Source of the DNA: an uncultured Pelagibacteraceae bacterium
GTDB lineage: Bacteria; Pseudomonadota; Alphaproteobacteria; Pelagibacterales; AG-422-B15
Length of the DNA stretch: 64,000 nt
Direction of reading: 5' to 3'
Assembly: GCA_902613805.1 (NCBI GenBank)
Contig: CACMIV010000001.1
Span: forward strand, 364,001 to 428,000
Shown here: positions 41,400-51,400 of the stretch, piece by piece
How positions within the stretch are numbered: the first letter of the stretch is position 1
How the letters are laid out: every line of letters begins with the position of its first letter
The notes under the pieces: model-generated
Database searches by the model: none
What the model was told of the DNA's origin: nothing
Seen by the model: only the letters and a program-made list of their open reading frames with translations
Position numbers and translations under genes: made by a program

Positions 41400-43976
41400 A
41401 TGTCTGAAAAGTATAATCCAAGATCCATTGAAGCAAAGTGGCAATCCTATTGGAGAGATAATAAAACATTTCTAAGTAAAGTAGATAAAAAAAAAGAAAA
41501 ATACTACGTCCTAGAAATGTTTCCATACCCATCTGGAAAGATTCATATGGGACACGTAAGAAACTATACGCTTGGAGATGTAATTGCACGATACAAAAGA
41601 GCTAAAGGGTTTAATGTGATGCATCCAATGGGCTGGGATGCATTTGGTCTACCCGCAGAGAATGCTGCAATCGAAAACAATATTTCACCAAATAAATGGA
41701 CTTACGATAATATTGATACGATGAAATCCCAATTACAATCAATGGGACTTTCAATCGATTGGGAGCGTGAAATAGCCACATGCGATAAAGAATATTACCA
41801 TCAACAGCAAAAACTTTTTCTTAAGTTTTTCAATGATGATTTAATTTATAAAAAAGAATCTCTAGTTAATTGGGATCCAATTGAGAATACTGTTTTAGCG
41901 AATGAGCAAGTAATTGATGGCAAGGGTTGGCGTTCTGGAGTAGAAGTTGAACAAAAAAAACTATCACAATGGTTTTTCAAAATTACTTCACTTGCTGATG
42001 AGCTTCTTGAAAGTTTAGATGAAACACTTGATTGGCCTGAAAAAGTAAAAGTGATGCAGAGAAATTGGATTGGAAAATCATTGGGATGCGAAATTAATTT
42101 CAAGATAAATTCAAATTATAAAGATTTTAATCCTGAAAAACTCAGAATATTTACAACAAGACCTGACACTATATTTGGGGCAACTTTTATAGCTATTTCA
42201 CCATTTCACCCAATAGTGGATGAAATTATAAATAATGATGAAGATATTCAAGAAGCCGTCAAAAAATTACAAGCTCAGAAACTAAACGAAGAAAGCATTT
42301 CAAAGAATGAAAAAATTGGAATCTCTACCAAGTTATCTGTTTTACATCCTTTCATAAAAGATAAGAAACTGCCTCTATTTATAGCAAACTTCATACTTAT
42401 GGATTATGGAACTGGTGCAATTTATGGATGTCCCGCACATGATCAAAGAGATATGGATTTTGCTAAAAAGTATAATCTTGAAGTCATTAAAGTTATTGAA
42501 CCAATGACCGTGGATATGGAGAAAGAAGGGGAAGCATATACTGGAGAGGGAAGCCTAATTAACTCTTCCTTTTTGAACGGTCTGGAAATTCCTGAAGCAA
42601 AAGAGCTGGTTATTAAAGAGTTAGAGAAAATTGAAATAGGAAAAAAAACAATTAATTTTCGATTAAGGGATTGGGGTATTTCAAGACAACGCTACTGGGG
42701 CTGCCCTATACCTATCCTCTATAGAGAAGATGGAAAAATAATTCCAGTACCTGAAGAGGAACTGCCTGTAATGCTTCCAGACGATATTGATTTAAATCAA
42801 CCAGGAAATCCTCTTGAACACCATCCAACTTGGAAATACACAACTTGTCCCCATACTGGATTGAAAGCAGTTAGAGAGACAGATACATTAGATACGTTTG
42901 TCGACTCAGCTTGGTATTTTTTAAGATTTTGTTCACCTACTTTTACAGATGCCCCCTTCAATCAAGATGAGGCAAATTATTGGATGCCAGTTGATCAGTA
43001 TGTTGGAGGCATTGAGCATGCTATATTACATTTACTCTACTCTCGCTTTTTTACTAAAGCCCTTAAACTAAAAAAAGTTAACGAACCTTTTAAATCTTTA
43101 TTTACCCAGGGGATGGTTTGTCATGCAACTTATAAGAATGTAAATGGCGATTGGGTATTTCCTAATGACGTTGATGAACGGAATGGCAAATTGTATCAAA
43201 TTTCTAATGGACTAGACGTAAATATGGGCTCGAGTGAGTCAATGTCAAAATCAAAAAAAAATGTAGTGGATCCTGAGGAAATAATAAAAAGCTACGGATC
43301 TGATTCGGCCAGGTGGTTTATGTTGTCTGATAGTCCGCCTGAAAGGGATATAAATTGGTCGGATTCAGGTATTCATGGTTCTTGGCGTTTCTGCCAAAAG
43401 ATATGGAACACAATTTTAGATAACATTGATCTATTAAAAGATGAAAATGATAGTGAGAACGAAGATGATTATTCAGAGAAGTCCAAGCTTCTTTTGCAAA
43501 AAACGTATCATTCACTTGATGCTGTGACTAATAGTATTGAAAAGTTTCAAATAAATGTTGGTGTCGCTAAAATCTATGAGTTAATTAATCATATCTCAAA
43601 ATTTAATTGTGATCTGGAAGATGAAAAAAGAGCTCTCAAATCATCGCTTAAGATACTTATTCGTATAATTGAACCAATGATACCTCACTTGGCTGAAGAG
43701 TGTTGGAGTCTATGCGGAAACAAAACATCAATCACCTTAGAACCATGGCCGAAGATTGATAAGAAATATTTAGTTGTAGAAAACGTTACGATAGCAATTC
43801 AGGTAAATGGCAAACGAAGAGCTGAGGTTGAAGTTAAGCTTAATGCTGACGAAGACGATATCATGAACGAAATAAAAAAAATTAAAAGCGTGAATGAGCT
43901 GATTGAAAATTCAAAAATAGTAAAAAAAATATACGTTCCTAACAAAATATTAAATATTGTAATTAATAAAAAATGA
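41400..43976 (+). CDS. leuS: Leucyl-tRNA synthetase
   Basis: An 858-residue class I synthetase charging tRNA-Leu. HIGH-type motif is [19 protein letters not shown], the editing CP1 domain follows ([20 protein letters not shown] near 250, then [15 protein letters not shown]), the leucine-specific region has [11 protein letters not shown], and the KMSKS motif is [14 protein letters not shown]. The C-terminal tRNA-binding domain ends in [10 protein letters not shown]. All motifs are complete. Its stop overlaps the start of the TPR-sulfotransferase by 4 bp. Confidence 0.97.
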   Translation: MSEKYNPRSIEAKWQSYWRDNKTFLSKVDKKKEKYYVLEMFPYPSGKIHMGHVRNYTLGDVIARYKRAKGFNVMHPMGWDAFGLPAENAAIENNISPNKWTYDNIDTMKSQLQSMGLSIDWEREIATCDKEYYHQQQKLFLKFFNDDLIYKKESLVNWDPIENTVLANEQVIDGKGWRSGVEVEQKKLSQWFFKITSLADELLESLDETLDWPEKVKVMQRNWIGKSLGCEINFKINSNYKDFNPEKLRIFTTRPDTIFGATFIAISPFHPIVDEIINNDEDIQEAVKKLQAQKLNEESISKNEKIGISTKLSVLHPFIKDKKLPLFIANFILMDYGTGAIYGCPAHDQRDMDFAKKYNLEVIKVIEPMTVDMEKEGEAYTGEGSLINSSFLNGLEIPEAKELVIKELEKIEIGKKTINFRLRDWGISRQRYWGCPIPILYREDGKIIPVPEEELPVMLPDDIDLNQPGNPLEHHPTWKYTTCPHTGLKAVRETDTLDTFVDSAWYFLRFCSPTFTDAPFNQDEANYWMPVDQYVGGIEHAILHLLYSRFFTKALKLKKVNEPFKSLFTQGMVCHATYKNVNGDWVFPNDVDERNGKLYQISNGLDVNMGSSESMSKSKKNVVDPEEIIKSYGSDSARWFMLSDSPPERDINWSDSGIHGSWRFCQKIWNTILDNIDLLKDENDSENEDDYSEKSKLLLQKTYHSLDAVTNSIEKFQINVGVAKIYELINHISKFNCDLEDEKRALKSSLKILIRIIEPMIPHLAEECWSLCGNKTSITLEPWPKIDKKYLVVENVTIAIQVNGKRRAEVEVKLNADEDDIMNEIKKIKSVNELIENSKIVKKIYVPNKILNIVINKK

Positions 43977-45718
43977 ATAGACACGAAAGAAGAAAACTTA
44001 AAGGCAAAGGAATTGAGAATAGTAGGTTTTTTAATGATCTATCAAAAGCAATTGAGGTGCATCAGTCTAAAAATTTTTCTGAGGCAGAAAAAATTTATAA
44101 GAAGCTTTTAAAAACTCACCAAGAAAGCTACGAATTGAACAGGCACCTCGGCATATTGTACCAAGATATTGGTAAAACTCCTGACTCATTTGAATATTTT
44201 GTAAAATGTATAAAAAAAAATCCCAATGGTTTTGAAGCCTATAATAATATGGGAACCTCTTACGTATTAGTTAAAGATTATCAACTCGCAGTAAAATGTT
44301 TTAATAAATCAGTATCAATATCAAACGATTATCTACCCGCTATTAATAATTTAGCCAATTTGTATTCAAGAAGGGGTGACGGTGAAAATTCACTTAAATA
44401 CGCTAAAATTTTAATGAAAAAAGATCCTGAAAATCCAAATGTTATTAGCACTTATGCTAAAGCACTAATTCTAAATCATGAGATAGATATGGCAATTAAT
44501 CTTATGGAAGTGCTTGTTAAAAAGAATAATAACAATGAAGAATTTCAACTTAATTTAGCCACTGCTTATAGGGAAAGTGGTCAATTTAAAAAGTCAAAAA
44601 AAATTGTTGATACTAATTTTAAGAAATTATTTGAGATGCGAATGCAGGGTTCTCCTGTTAAAAATCTTATTCAGTTTTTTTCACAATTTGCTAGCGACAA
44701 GACAAATAAACTGACTGATCAAGAAATTAATTTTTTTTACAAAAGACTCAAAAGCGATGAACTCACCACTGATCAAAAAATAACTTTATCTAAGGGTTTT
44801 TTTGAATACTTTAAAAATATTAAAGACTACAAGAAATCATATGAAAATTTAGCAGCAATGAATGAACTTTGTTATAGCCTTGAGACATACGATACAGAAA
44901 AGGATCGTATTTTTTTTAATAAACTTGCACAAAATATTAAATACCCAAATATCACATACTCGAAGTGCAGCACAACTCCAATATTTATTTGCGGCATGCC
45001 GAGGTCGGGTACAACGTTATGCGAACAAATTTTGTCAGCTCATAGTAAAGTGCATGGCGCAGGTGAGTTGCGATACATGATGGAATTAACAAATTTGCAA
45101 GATATAGTTCAACCAGATATCGAAAAAGTTAATGACTTTTTCGCAAGCCTTTCACTTAAAGAAACACTTCTTAATATAAGAACTCAATATTTAAAAAAGA
45201 TTCACGACCTTAATAAGCATAATTCTGACTTTCTTTGCGATAAGATGCCTCATAATTTTTTACTAATTGATCTAATAAGACATGTTTTACCAGAAGCTAA
45301 AATAATCTATTGCAAGAGGAAACCACAAGATAATTGCTTTTCTCTATTTACACAAAGGTTTGTCGAGGGACGACATCATTACTGCTATGATCAAAAGTCG
45401 CTTGCCCGTTACTATCTTCTACATGAAAAACTAATGAAAATTTGGTTAAAGAAATTCAAAAAAGAAATTTTTATATTAGATAATGAAGAGTTGGTAAATG
45501 ATCAAAAAAATGTAACACTCAGACTGCTTAACTTTTGTGGTCTTGATTGGGAAGATAGTTGCATGGAATTTTATAAAAATAAAAGACAAGTTAGAACAGC
45601 GAGTCTAGAGCAAGTTAGGCAACCAATAAATAAAAAGTCTATTGGTGCTTGGGAAAACTATAAACCTTATCTTAATGATATGATTAAAACTCTGGAAGAA
45701 AATGAATTATATAATTAA
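43973..45718 (+). CDS. TPR-repeat protein fused to a sulfotransferase domain
   Basis: A 581-residue two-domain protein. Residues about 25-215 form tetratricopeptide repeats ([30 protein letters not shown], then [28 protein letters not shown] and further units). Residues about 335-560 are a sulfotransferase fold: [22 protein letters not shown] is the PAPS 5'-phosphosulfate loop, and [21 protein letters not shown] the 3'-phosphate region. No signal peptide is seen, so it is presumably cytosolic. The target could be a protein or envelope glycan. It lies inside the leuS-lptE-holA string (4-bp overlap with leuS, 17 bp with lptE), where relatives usually have nothing. Confidence 0.88.
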   Translation: MNRHERRKLKGKGIENSRFFNDLSKAIEVHQSKNFSEAEKIYKKLLKTHQESYELNRHLGILYQDIGKTPDSFEYFVKCIKKNPNGFEAYNNMGTSYVLVKDYQLAVKCFNKSVSISNDYLPAINNLANLYSRRGDGENSLKYAKILMKKDPENPNVISTYAKALILNHEIDMAINLMEVLVKKNNNNEEFQLNLATAYRESGQFKKSKKIVDTNFKKLFEMRMQGSPVKNLIQFFSQFASDKTNKLTDQEINFFYKRLKSDELTTDQKITLSKGFFEYFKNIKDYKKSYENLAAMNELCYSLETYDTEKDRIFFNKLAQNIKYPNITYSKCSTTPIFICGMPRSGTTLCEQILSAHSKVHGAGELRYMMELTNLQDIVQPDIEKVNDFFASLSLKETLLNIRTQYLKKIHDLNKHNSDFLCDKMPHNFLLIDLIRHVLPEAKIIYCKRKPQDNCFSLFTQRFVEGRHHYCYDQKSLARYYLLHEKLMKIWLKKFKKEIFILDNEELVNDQKNVTLRLLNFCGLDWEDSCMEFYKNKRQVRTASLEQVRQPINKKSIGAWENYKPYLNDMIKTLEENELYN

Positions 45719-46190
45719 ATCATTTTTACTTTTATCATTCATAATTTTTATTGCAGGTTGTGGTTTCAAACCAATATATAAACTGACAGAAGGGTCAGCC
45801 GAATTACAAAATTATCTTGTTGAAGTGCAAAATAACCCATCAAGAGAAATCATTGATCAAGTTAATAGAACATTTCTAAAAAAAGAAGACACAAATTACA
45901 AAGTTTACTTAAATATTAGTGAAAATTTAGTGCCACTTATAATCAATACAAATGGGACTGTTTCAAAATACAGAGTAGAGATTGTGGTGAAATATCAATT
46001 AGAGCAATTAGATATTCAGGAGACATTATTACAAGATACTTCTCGAGGTTTTGCACAATACGACGTTGGTTTATCAGAAATTGATAATGAAGAGACAAAA
46101 AAACAAACCAATAGAGCTGCTACCAATAATGCTTTGCAGTTAATGATGGCAAAAATACAGAGCCATATTTCTAAGTCAAATGAAGATTAA
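45702..46190 (+). CDS. lptE: LPS-assembly lipoprotein LptE
   Basis: A 162-residue lipoprotein with a clear signal peptide and lipobox (IIFIAGCGFKPIY; lipidated Cys at about residue 20). LptE plugs the LptD barrel and helps insert LPS in the outer membrane. The CGFKPIY start and the late DTSRGFAQYDVGLSEID...AATNNALQLMMAKIQ region match the alphaproteobacterial LptE (RlpB) family, which is otherwise poorly conserved. It overlaps the sulfotransferase gene by 17 bp and holA by 11 bp, so all are coupled. Confidence 0.88.
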   Translation: MNYIIKSFLLLSFIIFIAGCGFKPIYKLTEGSAELQNYLVEVQNNPSREIIDQVNRTFLKKEDTNYKVYLNISENLVPLIINTNGTVSKYRVEIVVKYQLEQLDIQETLLQDTSRGFAQYDVGLSEIDNEETKKQTNRAATNNALQLMMAKIQSHISKSNED

Positions 46191-47205
46191 AGAAGTTCAA
46201 TTACAAAATATAATTTCAAATAATAAAAATTTTTTAGCTTTATTGATTTATGGCCCTAACGATGGTCTGATTAGAGAAACAATATTTAACACAAAAACGT
46301 TACTTTTAGATAAAGAAACTTACGAGGAAATAAATATTGATGGAAATGATTTAGACAAAGATCCTTTCATTTTAGACAACGCCTTGAAAACAGTTTCAAT
46401 GTTTAGTGATAAAAAACTAGTTATTCTAAACACAGTCAAGGAAAAGCATGTCGATTATATTGAAAATACAATTAACGACTCACCAGAAAATGTTTTGTTA
46501 ATTATTAAAGCCGGAACGTTAAATACAAATTCTAAAATAAGAAAATTTTTTGAAAATAGCAAATTTCATCTAGCACTAGCATGTTATGAGGAAGATATAA
46601 AATCAAAAATGTCTTACCTAAATCATTTTATAAAAATCAATAATTTAAATTTAGACGAAGATAGCAAAAACTATTTGTTGCAATCCTTGAGTAACGATCG
46701 CATGATAAGCAGTCATGAACTTGAAAAAATAATACTATTTTATAAAGACCGTTCAAAAACAATTGATTTAGACGAAATTAAAACAATATTTAATGATTCC
46801 AGCTCCAATACATTAGATACGATGACTATATCTGTAATGTATGGAAAAACGTCCAAGTGCTCCAAGATTGTTTATAAATTATTATCAGAGGGACTAAACC
46901 CTATTTCAATTATAAGAAGCTTAGTAAATTATTTAAAGAGAGTTCAGAATACTAAGATAGAAATGAAAAAAGGAAACACATTCGAAAAATCAGTAACAGT
47001 ACTTAGGCCTCCTTTATTTTGGAAAGATAAGGATAATTTTCGTGAACATTGTATGAAATGGCCATTAACTAAGCTAAACAAGGCAATTATCACTTTATTA
47101 GATACTGAAATTAAGTGTAAAAGTAACAGTAAACTTGCGAAAATTCATTGTGAGAAATCAATTATGTTTATTGCCAACGATGCAAAGCGACTTTTTAGAA
47201 GTTAG
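46180..47205 (+). CDS. holA: DNA polymerase III delta subunit
   Basis: A 341-residue clamp-loader subunit that opens the beta clamp. The AAA+-like N-terminal part has LLIYGPNDGLIRET and LDNALKTVSMFSDKKLVIL (the clamp-contacting region), and the C-terminal part has a helical collar ending in LAKIHCEKSIMFIANDAKRLF. HolA is weakly conserved; position directly after lptE supports the call. It converges with parB, overlapping by 4 bp at the stop codons. Confidence 0.9.
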   Translation: MKIKEVQLQNIISNNKNFLALLIYGPNDGLIRETIFNTKTLLLDKETYEEINIDGNDLDKDPFILDNALKTVSMFSDKKLVILNTVKEKHVDYIENTINDSPENVLLIIKAGTLNTNSKIRKFFENSKFHLALACYEEDIKSKMSYLNHFIKINNLNLDEDSKNYLLQSLSNDRMISSHELEKIILFYKDRSKTIDLDEIKTIFNDSSSNTLDTMTISVMYGKTSKCSKIVYKLLSEGLNPISIIRSLVNYLKRVQNTKIEMKKGNTFEKSVTVLRPPLFWKDKDNFREHCMKWPLTKLNKAIITLLDTEIKCKSNSKLAKIHCEKSIMFIANDAKRLFRS

Positions 47206-48062
47206 ACTTTTAATTTTGAAGTAACTAATTCAAGCTGGTCTAGAGACTTATATTCTATTTTTATTGACCCGCCTTTTTTTCCTTTATGATCAATAGAAAC
47301 ATTAAGTCCAAGTTTTGCTGTTAAATTATTTTCCAAATCAACAGTATCAGGATCTTTTAGTTTAATTTTTTTAACCCCTGATTTCTTTTGTTTTACTAAC
47401 TCTTCCGCGGCCCTTACACTTAAGTTTTCACTAACGATTTTCTCTGCTAATTGTTCTGGAAATGCGCTATTCATGATTGCTCTAGCATGACCTGATGAAA
47501 TTTTTCCTTCTGAGATCATGTCTTGAATTGACTGAGGTAAACTAAGAAGTCGGATAATATTTGCAATATGACTTCTGCTTTTACCAACTATTTCTGAAAG
47601 TGCCTCTTGTGTGTGTCCGTGATTTTTAATTAATCTTTTATAGCCAGCCGCTTCCTCAATTGGTGATAGATCAGAGCGTTGTACGTTTTCAATGATTGCT
47701 ATTTCTAAAGCTTCTACATCATCTAGTTTTCTTATGACTGCAGGAACTTCATGGAGTTGTGCAATTTGAGCTGCTCGCCATCTTCTCTCACCTGCAATGA
47801 TCTCATATATTCCTGGCTCTTTTGATGAAGGTCTAACTAATATGGGTTGAACTAAACCTTTCGATTTTATTGACTCAGCCAATTCATTAATACTATTTTT
47901 ATCGAATAGTCTTCTTGGTTGCGATGGACTTGGTTTAAGATTTGCAATTGAAATTTTTGTTTCTTGATTTGAGGTTTCAGTTGAAGTTGAAATATCTTTT
48001 GTATCACCCATCAGGGATGATAGACCACGGCCTAAACCTTTTTTGGAAATTGATGAACTCAT
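47202..48062 (-). CDS. parB: Chromosome-partitioning protein ParB
   Basis: A 286-residue CTP-dependent clamp that loads at parS. N-terminal KKGLGRGLSSLMG, the CTP-binding ParB domain IVAGERRWRAAQIAQL, IIENVQRSDLSPIEEAAGY, the helix-turn-helix around GHTQEALSEIVGKSRSHIANIIRLLSLP, and a C-terminal dimerisation segment are all present. The GERR motif is intact. Its start overlaps the parA stop by one base. The parS site it should bind is at 49417-49432, 1.4 kb upstream in rsmG. Confidence 0.97.
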   Translation of the reverse strand: MSSSISKKGLGRGLSSLMGDTKDISTSTETSNQETKISIANLKPSPSQPRRLFDKNSINELAESIKSKGLVQPILVRPSSKEPGIYEIIAGERRWRAAQIAQLHEVPAVIRKLDDVEALEIAIIENVQRSDLSPIEEAAGYKRLIKNHGHTQEALSEIVGKSRSHIANIIRLLSLPQSIQDMISEGKISSGHARAIMNSAFPEQLAEKIVSENLSVRAAEELVKQKKSGVKKIKLKDPDTVDLENNLTAKLGLNVSIDHKGKKGGSIKIEYKSLDQLELVTSKLKV

Positions 48063-48850
48063 TAAGCGGCCTCCTGTTCTTTATTTTGTCTTATGATCTC
48101 ATCCGCTAATCTTAAATATGCCTGGCTACCAGCTGCTTTTTGATCATAGATTAGAGCAGGCATTCCGAATGAAGGTGCTTCTGAAACTCTTACGTTGCGA
48201 GGTATGATTGTTTCATATACTTGTTGGCTTAAATGTTTTTTAACATCATCGGCAACTTGAGATGAAAGTTTATTTCTTCCATCAAACATTGTTAAAACTA
48301 TCCCATCGATTGTTAGATTTTGATTAAGATTTTGTTTCACCCTATCAATTGTTTTTATTAATTGACTAAGACCTTCTAATGCAAAAAATTCACATTGAAG
48401 CGGAACGATAATTGAGTGTGCTGCAGTCATCGCCATGACAGTGAGAAGACTTAAAGCTGGCGGGCAATCAATAAAAATGAAACTAAAATCATTTAAAGAA
48501 TTTTGATCTGATAAAATTTTTTTAAGTGTAAAAGCTCTATCGTTTACTTCTGCCAGTTCAGGTTCAATACCTGATAGATCCACAGTGGATGGAATGATTT
48601 TTAAATTTTCTATCTCTGTATTTTGAATTGCGTCAAGTAAGTTGCATTGAGATGCAAGAACTTTATAGATTGAATTATTTCTGCTTTGATAATCTATACC
48701 TAAACCTGTACTTGCATTTCCTTGAGGGTCGAGGTCAATAATTAAAACTTTTTCCCCAATAGCAGCTAAGGCTGTGGATAAGTTTATTGCTGTTGTAGTT
48801 TTTCCCACTCCACCTTTCTGATTTGAGATAGCTATTATTTTATTTTTCAT
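48062..48850 (-). CDS. parA: Chromosome-partitioning ATPase ParA
   Basis: A 262-residue Walker-type ATPase that drives origin segregation with ParB. It has the deviant Walker A KGGVGKTTTAINL (11-23), IIDLDPQGNASTGLG, the Walker B region FIFIDCPPALSLL and the C-terminal DNA-binding lysines. It is the chromosomal (not plasmid) type, by length, by the absence of an N-terminal HTH domain, and by its place after rsmG. One-base overlaps with both rsmG and parB indicate a coupled rsmG-parA-parB unit. Confidence 0.97.
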   Translation of the reverse strand: MKNKIIAISNQKGGVGKTTTAINLSTALAAIGEKVLIIDLDPQGNASTGLGIDYQSRNNSIYKVLASQCNLLDAIQNTEIENLKIIPSTVDLSGIEPELAEVNDRAFTLKKILSDQNSLNDFSFIFIDCPPALSLLTVMAMTAAHSIIVPLQCEFFALEGLSQLIKTIDRVKQNLNQNLTIDGIVLTMFDGRNKLSSQVADDVKKHLSQQVYETIIPRNVRVSEAPSFGMPALIYDQKAAGSQAYLRLADEIIRQNKEQEAA

Positions 48851-49473
48851 TAAGTTATTGATTTTATTATATTTTTTAATTCCAAAATAAAAGAACCCTT
48901 TTTTCTTTCATTTTCATGCAATACATAAGTAAAATCCCAATATTTAGTAGCTTGCACGATCTCTTCATCTATATGTACACCTTTATGCAGAAGCAATGTA
49001 GTGTTTTTTTTGCATATATTATAACTAATTGACAATAAACAATTTAATTGGCTAACAGCTCTTGCTAAAATGATATCAAATTTTTTATTTTCAATTTTTT
49101 CTGCTTTAATGGGAATCACTTCAGTATTTTTAAGATCTAAGTTAACAATACATTTGTTAAGAAAAGATGCTCTTTTAGGTCTATTTTCACATAAAAAAAA
49201 CTTATTTTTCGAGCCAAATATTATCGAAACTGGTATACCTGGAAGGCCAGCACCGCTGCCAATATCAATGATATCATTTCCATTGCTAGTTATAAACTGC
49301 GCTAATCTTAAAGAATCATAGAAATGTCTTATCCAGATAAAGTTTTTATCATTCTTTGATATTAAGTTTTGGTCTTCTGCCAAAATCATTTCCCTGAATT
49401 CAGCCAATTTTTCAATTGTTTCACGTGAAACATTTGGCAAGAGCTCTTTTAGAGCATCAGGCGAATCAATCAT
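48850..49473 (-). CDS. rsmG: 16S rRNA (guanine527-N7)-methyltransferase
   Basis: A 207-residue SAM-dependent Rossmann methyltransferase acting on G527 in the 530 loop of 16S rRNA. The SAM motif is IDIGSGAGLPGIPVSIIF, the N-terminal helix region has NVSRETIEKLAEF, and IKAEKIENKKFDIILARAV lies mid-protein. The NVSRET codons (aat gtt tca cgt gaa aca) encode a perfect parS site, as in several alphaproteobacteria. It is coupled to parA (one-base overlap) and starts 10 bp downstream of mnmG. Confidence 0.95.
   Translation of the reverse strand: MIDSPDALKELLPNVSRETIEKLAEFREMILAEDQNLISKNDKNFIWIRHFYDSLRLAQFITSNGNDIIDIGSGAGLPGIPVSIIFGSKNKFFLCENRPKRASFLNKCIVNLDLKNTEVIPIKAEKIENKKFDIILARAVSQLNCLLSISYNICKKNTTLLLHKGVHIDEEIVQATKYWDFTYVLHENERKKGSFILELKNIIKSIT
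49417..49432. promoter_or_regulatory. parS: parS centromere site
   Basis: TGTTTCACGTGAAACA is a perfect 16-bp palindrome identical to the consensus parS bound by ParB. It sits inside the 5' part of rsmG, where it encodes the NVSRET residues, 0.57 kb upstream of the parA start. I saw no second copy in the window. Its distance to the proposed origin at 59.7-59.9 kb is about 10 kb, typical for alphaproteobacterial centromeres. Confidence 0.95.
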
Positions 49474-49483
49474 TATTTTGATA

Positions 49484-51352
49484 TTAAGCTAATTTTTGAG
49501 ATTTAGCTTTGGTTTTTATATATGATAAAATAACACTAAGGGCTGCAGGTGTAACACCATCAATTCTTGATGCTTGAGATAAGTTTTTAGGCTTAATTTT
49601 TGTAAGTTTTTCAATGATTTCTGTTGATAAACTGGGAATTAATTCGTATTTAAGACTAGGTGGAATTTCAACTTTTTCTTCTTTAGTAAGTGAAATGATT
49701 TCACTTTCTTGCTTCTTAAGATAGCCTTTGTAATGAGCCTCTGTTGTTATTTGATCAAGAATTTCACTCCTATATTGCTTAAGATTTAAGTCAAAAATCT
49801 CATCTATTTTATCGATATCGATGTTAGGATAAGCTAATAAGTCAAAAGCTGATCTTTTTTTGCCGTCTTGATTAATTTGAACTCCAATCTTTGAAAGTGC
49901 ATTAGGTGTAACATATTGATTTTTAACAATTTTATTTACTTTTTCTAGTTCAATTTTTTTAGCTGAATATTTTTCATATCTGTCAGCTTCAACTAACCCT
50001 AAATTGTAACCAGCCTCAGTTAATCTTAAATCTGCATTATCTGCCCTTAATAACAATCTGTATTCTGCCCTAGAAGTGAACATTCTGTAGGGCTCAGTAA
50101 CCCCTTTTAGAGTTAAATCGTCAATCATTACACCAATGTATGAGTCGTTTCTTGAAAAAACATGTTCTTTATTACTCAGGGAGATTGCAGCATTCAAACC
50201 TGCTACAAGTCCTTGCGCAGCAGCTTCCTCGTAACCTGTTGTGCCGTTTATTTGTCCAGCAAGATAAAGCCCCTTTATTTTTTTAGTTTCCAAGGTTTGG
50301 TACAGTTCTTGTGGATCAATAAAATCATATTCAATTGCATAACCGTGCCTTACTATTTTAACATTCTCTAAACCATTGATTTTACTTATGAATTCGTCTT
50401 GTACATCCGGCGGAAGTGAAGTTGAGATGCCATTTGGATATATTAAATCACTATCAAGTCCTTCTGGTTCTAGAAAAATTTGATGCCTCAATTTATCTGC
50501 AAATTTAACAACTTTATCTTCTACAGAAGGGCAATATCTTGGCCCTGTACCACTGATTTGACCTGAGTAAATAGCTGATTTTGTTATATTTTTTTGAATT
50601 ATGCTGTGAACGGCCTCATTTGTATAAGTCATGTGGCACGGTAATTGTTCATTATGAGTTTTTGTGGTTAAAAATGAAAAGTAAGAGTGATCATCATCAG
50701 CTTCCTGTTTTTCAAGTCTAGAAAAGTCTATTGTATTTTTATCCAGTCTGGCAGGTGTCCCAGTTTTTAGACGTCCAATATTAAAGCCGGTTTTGTAGAG
50801 AGAATCTGCAAGTCCGATGGAAGGAGAATCGCCGTGTCTTCCAGCTGGAATAGTTTTGTCGCCTAAATGGATAAGGCCATTCAAAAATGTACCAGTTGTG
50901 ATGATAACTTTTTTAGTAGATATTTTTTTACCACTTGCGCAAATCACACCAGCAATTTGTTTATTGCTATCAAAAATTAAATCTTCTACAGGATCAAACA
51001 ATAGTTCTAAATTCTGTGTATTTTCAATCTCCTCCTGCATGTATTTTTTATAGAGCTTTCTATCCGATTGAGCTCTTGGTCCTCTTACTGCAGGGCCTTT
51101 TGTTCTATTGAGTAACCTATATTGAATACTTGATAAATCAGCTATACGCCCTATTATTCCGTCCAATGCATCGATTTCCCTTACTAAGTGACCTTTGCCA
51201 AGACCACCAATGGCAGGATTACAGGACATTTCCCCAATAGTATCAAATTTATGGCTGATTAAGAGGGTTTTTGCACCAACACGTGCGGATGTGGTTGCGG
51301 CTTCACAACCAGCATGCCCTCCTCCAACTACTACAACGTCATAACTAGTCAT
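49484..51352 (-). CDS. mnmG: tRNA uridine-5-carboxymethylaminomethyl modification enzyme MnmG
   Basis: A 622-residue FAD-dependent enzyme that, with MnmE, modifies U34 of several tRNAs. It has the N-terminal dinucleotide fold VVVGGGHAGCEAATTSARVGA, GEMSCNPAIGGLGKGHLVREIDALDG with the catalytic Cys, KTGTPARLD, SVEDKVVKFADKLRHQIFLEPEG and the C-terminal helical tRNA domain. Length is standard. It lies 48 bp downstream of mnmE; the gap holds a perfect AT palindrome (51357-51375) that may be only a weak hairpin. Confidence 0.97.
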   Translation of the reverse strand: MTSYDVVVVGGGHAGCEAATTSARVGAKTLLISHKFDTIGEMSCNPAIGGLGKGHLVREIDALDGIIGRIADLSSIQYRLLNRTKGPAVRGPRAQSDRKLYKKYMQEEIENTQNLELLFDPVEDLIFDSNKQIAGVICASGKKISTKKVIITTGTFLNGLIHLGDKTIPAGRHGDSPSIGLADSLYKTGFNIGRLKTGTPARLDKNTIDFSRLEKQEADDDHSYFSFLTTKTHNEQLPCHMTYTNEAVHSIIQKNITKSAIYSGQISGTGPRYCPSVEDKVVKFADKLRHQIFLEPEGLDSDLIYPNGISTSLPPDVQDEFISKINGLENVKIVRHGYAIEYDFIDPQELYQTLETKKIKGLYLAGQINGTTGYEEAAAQGLVAGLNAAISLSNKEHVFSRNDSYIGVMIDDLTLKGVTEPYRMFTSRAEYRLLLRADNADLRLTEAGYNLGLVEADRYEKYSAKKIELEKVNKIVKNQYVTPNALSKIGVQINQDGKKRSAFDLLAYPNIDIDKIDEIFDLNLKQYRSEILDQITTEAHYKGYLKKQESEIISLTKEEKVEIPPSLKYELIPSLSTEIIEKLTKIKPKNLSQASRIDGVTPAALSVILSYIKTKAKSQKLA

Positions 51353-51400
51353 GAATAAGTTAATTAAATTAACTTAGACTAATTGCAATCAATTATTTTT

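Noticed and set aside
51357-51375. Perfect AT-only-stem palindrome AAGTTAATT-A-AATTAACTT between mnmE and mnmG
   Set aside because: The stem has only two G-C pairs, no U tract follows, and both genes are expected to be co-expressed, so a terminator is unlikely. An operator is possible but unsupported.
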